Positions 63,423-64,000 of a stretch of DNA of 64,000 nt are shown here, piece by piece. Position 1 is the stretch's first letter. Each line of letters opens with the position of its first letter. The notes below the pieces were generated by a model that was not told where the DNA came from, did not search any database, and saw nothing but the letters and a program-made list of their open reading frames with translations. Source of the stretch: Seriola aureovittata (Eukaryota > Chordata > Actinopteri > Carangiformes > Carangidae); assembly GCF_021018895.1 (NCBI RefSeq), contig NC_079380.1, positions 7,179,736-7,243,735 of the forward strand. The letters run 5' to 3'. The position numbers were made by a program, and so were the translations under genes.

Positions 63423-64000
63423 CTGAGAGCAGAGAAGAAGAAAGCAGCAACAGAAAAAGAAAATAACAATGTCATCTCAAAAACAGAAATCGGTAATTGA
63501 TATTAATGTCACATGTACTGCCTTAGTTGCCTTGTCCTTGACACTCGTGCTGAGAAAATCAGATCACAGCATTTACAGTGTGGGCACATGGCACCACCAA
63601 GTGGTTTAATACAGTCATAACAATCAGATGAAGCCTTGGTGTGGGGGTGTCATGGGTCCGTAGGAGTGGAGGAATAAGAATACCTTTGTATCTTGGGAAA
63701 CAGCAGCACTTCAAAGATAGTGAAGGCAGATTTCTAATAAAGGTAGCAGCGGCGTACCACAGACTAAATTTTCCACAGACAGCTAAAAGCATTTTAATAC
63801 AGTCGAGAACTGACACTTATGAAAAACAAATATTGCATTTTGTAATGTAATATGACCTATGAAAGTGGGAAGCAGATGTTGAGGAGAGATGGAAACAAAC
63901 TCAGAGATAGCAGGCAATACCAATTAATTTGTTTAAGGAATGATAAAAGTCCCTTAGTTCTCATACTGGCTTTGACCTTTTGATCTTTATCATACAACCC
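63423..64000 (-). other. Intron of slc35b1
   Basis: This is the intron upstream of the 63316-63422 exon. No earlier slc35b1 exon is recognisable before the window ends. The 85-codon minus-strand frame here does not resemble the SLC35B1 sequence expected upstream. Confidence 0.7.

Noticed and set aside
1..64000. tRNA genes, rRNA, CRISPR arrays, endogenous retroviruses
   Set aside because: No cloverleaf with intact A and B boxes was noticed apart from the SINE-like start, no rRNA-like sequence was recognised, all tandem repeats lack unique spacers, and no gag/pol/LTR pattern was seen.

Overview
The window looks like nuclear DNA of a ray-finned (teleost, probably percomorph) fish. Its few genes have short vertebrate-type exons with GT-AG introns. 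Long (CA)n/(GT)n tracts are frequent. The interspersed repeats are those typical of teleost genomes: Tc1-like, hAT-like and TTAA-flanked miniature elements, and a 3'-tailed SINE/LINE-type family. No bacterial, organellar or viral genome organisation is visible.

Layout. About 1-58 kb is gene-poor, AT-rich intergenic or intronic DNA in which I recognise no conserved protein exon. It holds one decayed Tc1-like transposon (8.86-10.27 kb), several hAT-like MITE copies (11.7, 14.4, 17.9, 28.4 and 29.3 kb), a SINE-type element nested in one of them (28.53-28.86 kb), a TTAA-flanked element (55.03-55.44 kb), a 24-bp minisatellite (52.85-53.12 kb), two GC-rich patches (about 49.85-50.15 and 53.15-53.43 kb) and many microsatellites. 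A promoter-like patch with a perfect GTGAGT donor at 30.47 kb and a well-formed exon-like segment at 8.39-8.52 kb, both on the minus strand, hint at an unrecognised minus-strand transcript.

The right end (58.2-64 kb) carries two recognised genes, both on the minus strand. One is a complete four-exon NDUFA4-family gene (82 aa cytochrome c oxidase-associated subunit). The other is the last three coding exons of slc35b1, the endoplasmic-reticulum ATP/ADP exchanger; its 5' exons lie beyond the window. Between them sit a 485-bp hAT-like MITE with an 8-bp near-perfect target duplication and a second, 5'-truncated copy of the SINE-type family with a perfect 12-bp target duplication.

Both genes serve ATP metabolism (oxidative phosphorylation in mitochondria, ATP import into the ER), but nothing here shows that they are co-regulated. 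The pairing fits a HOX-bearing ohnolog block: from memory, human NDUFA4 (7p), NDUFA4L2 (12q) and SLC35B1 (17q) lie on chromosomes of the HOXA, HOXC and HOXB paralogon. This gene may therefore be an NDUFA4 ohnolog retained beside slc35b1. I found no convincing new multi-gene system; the best leads are this paralogue, a short secreted-looking ORF at 57.46-57.67 kb, and the candidate minus-strand transcript.
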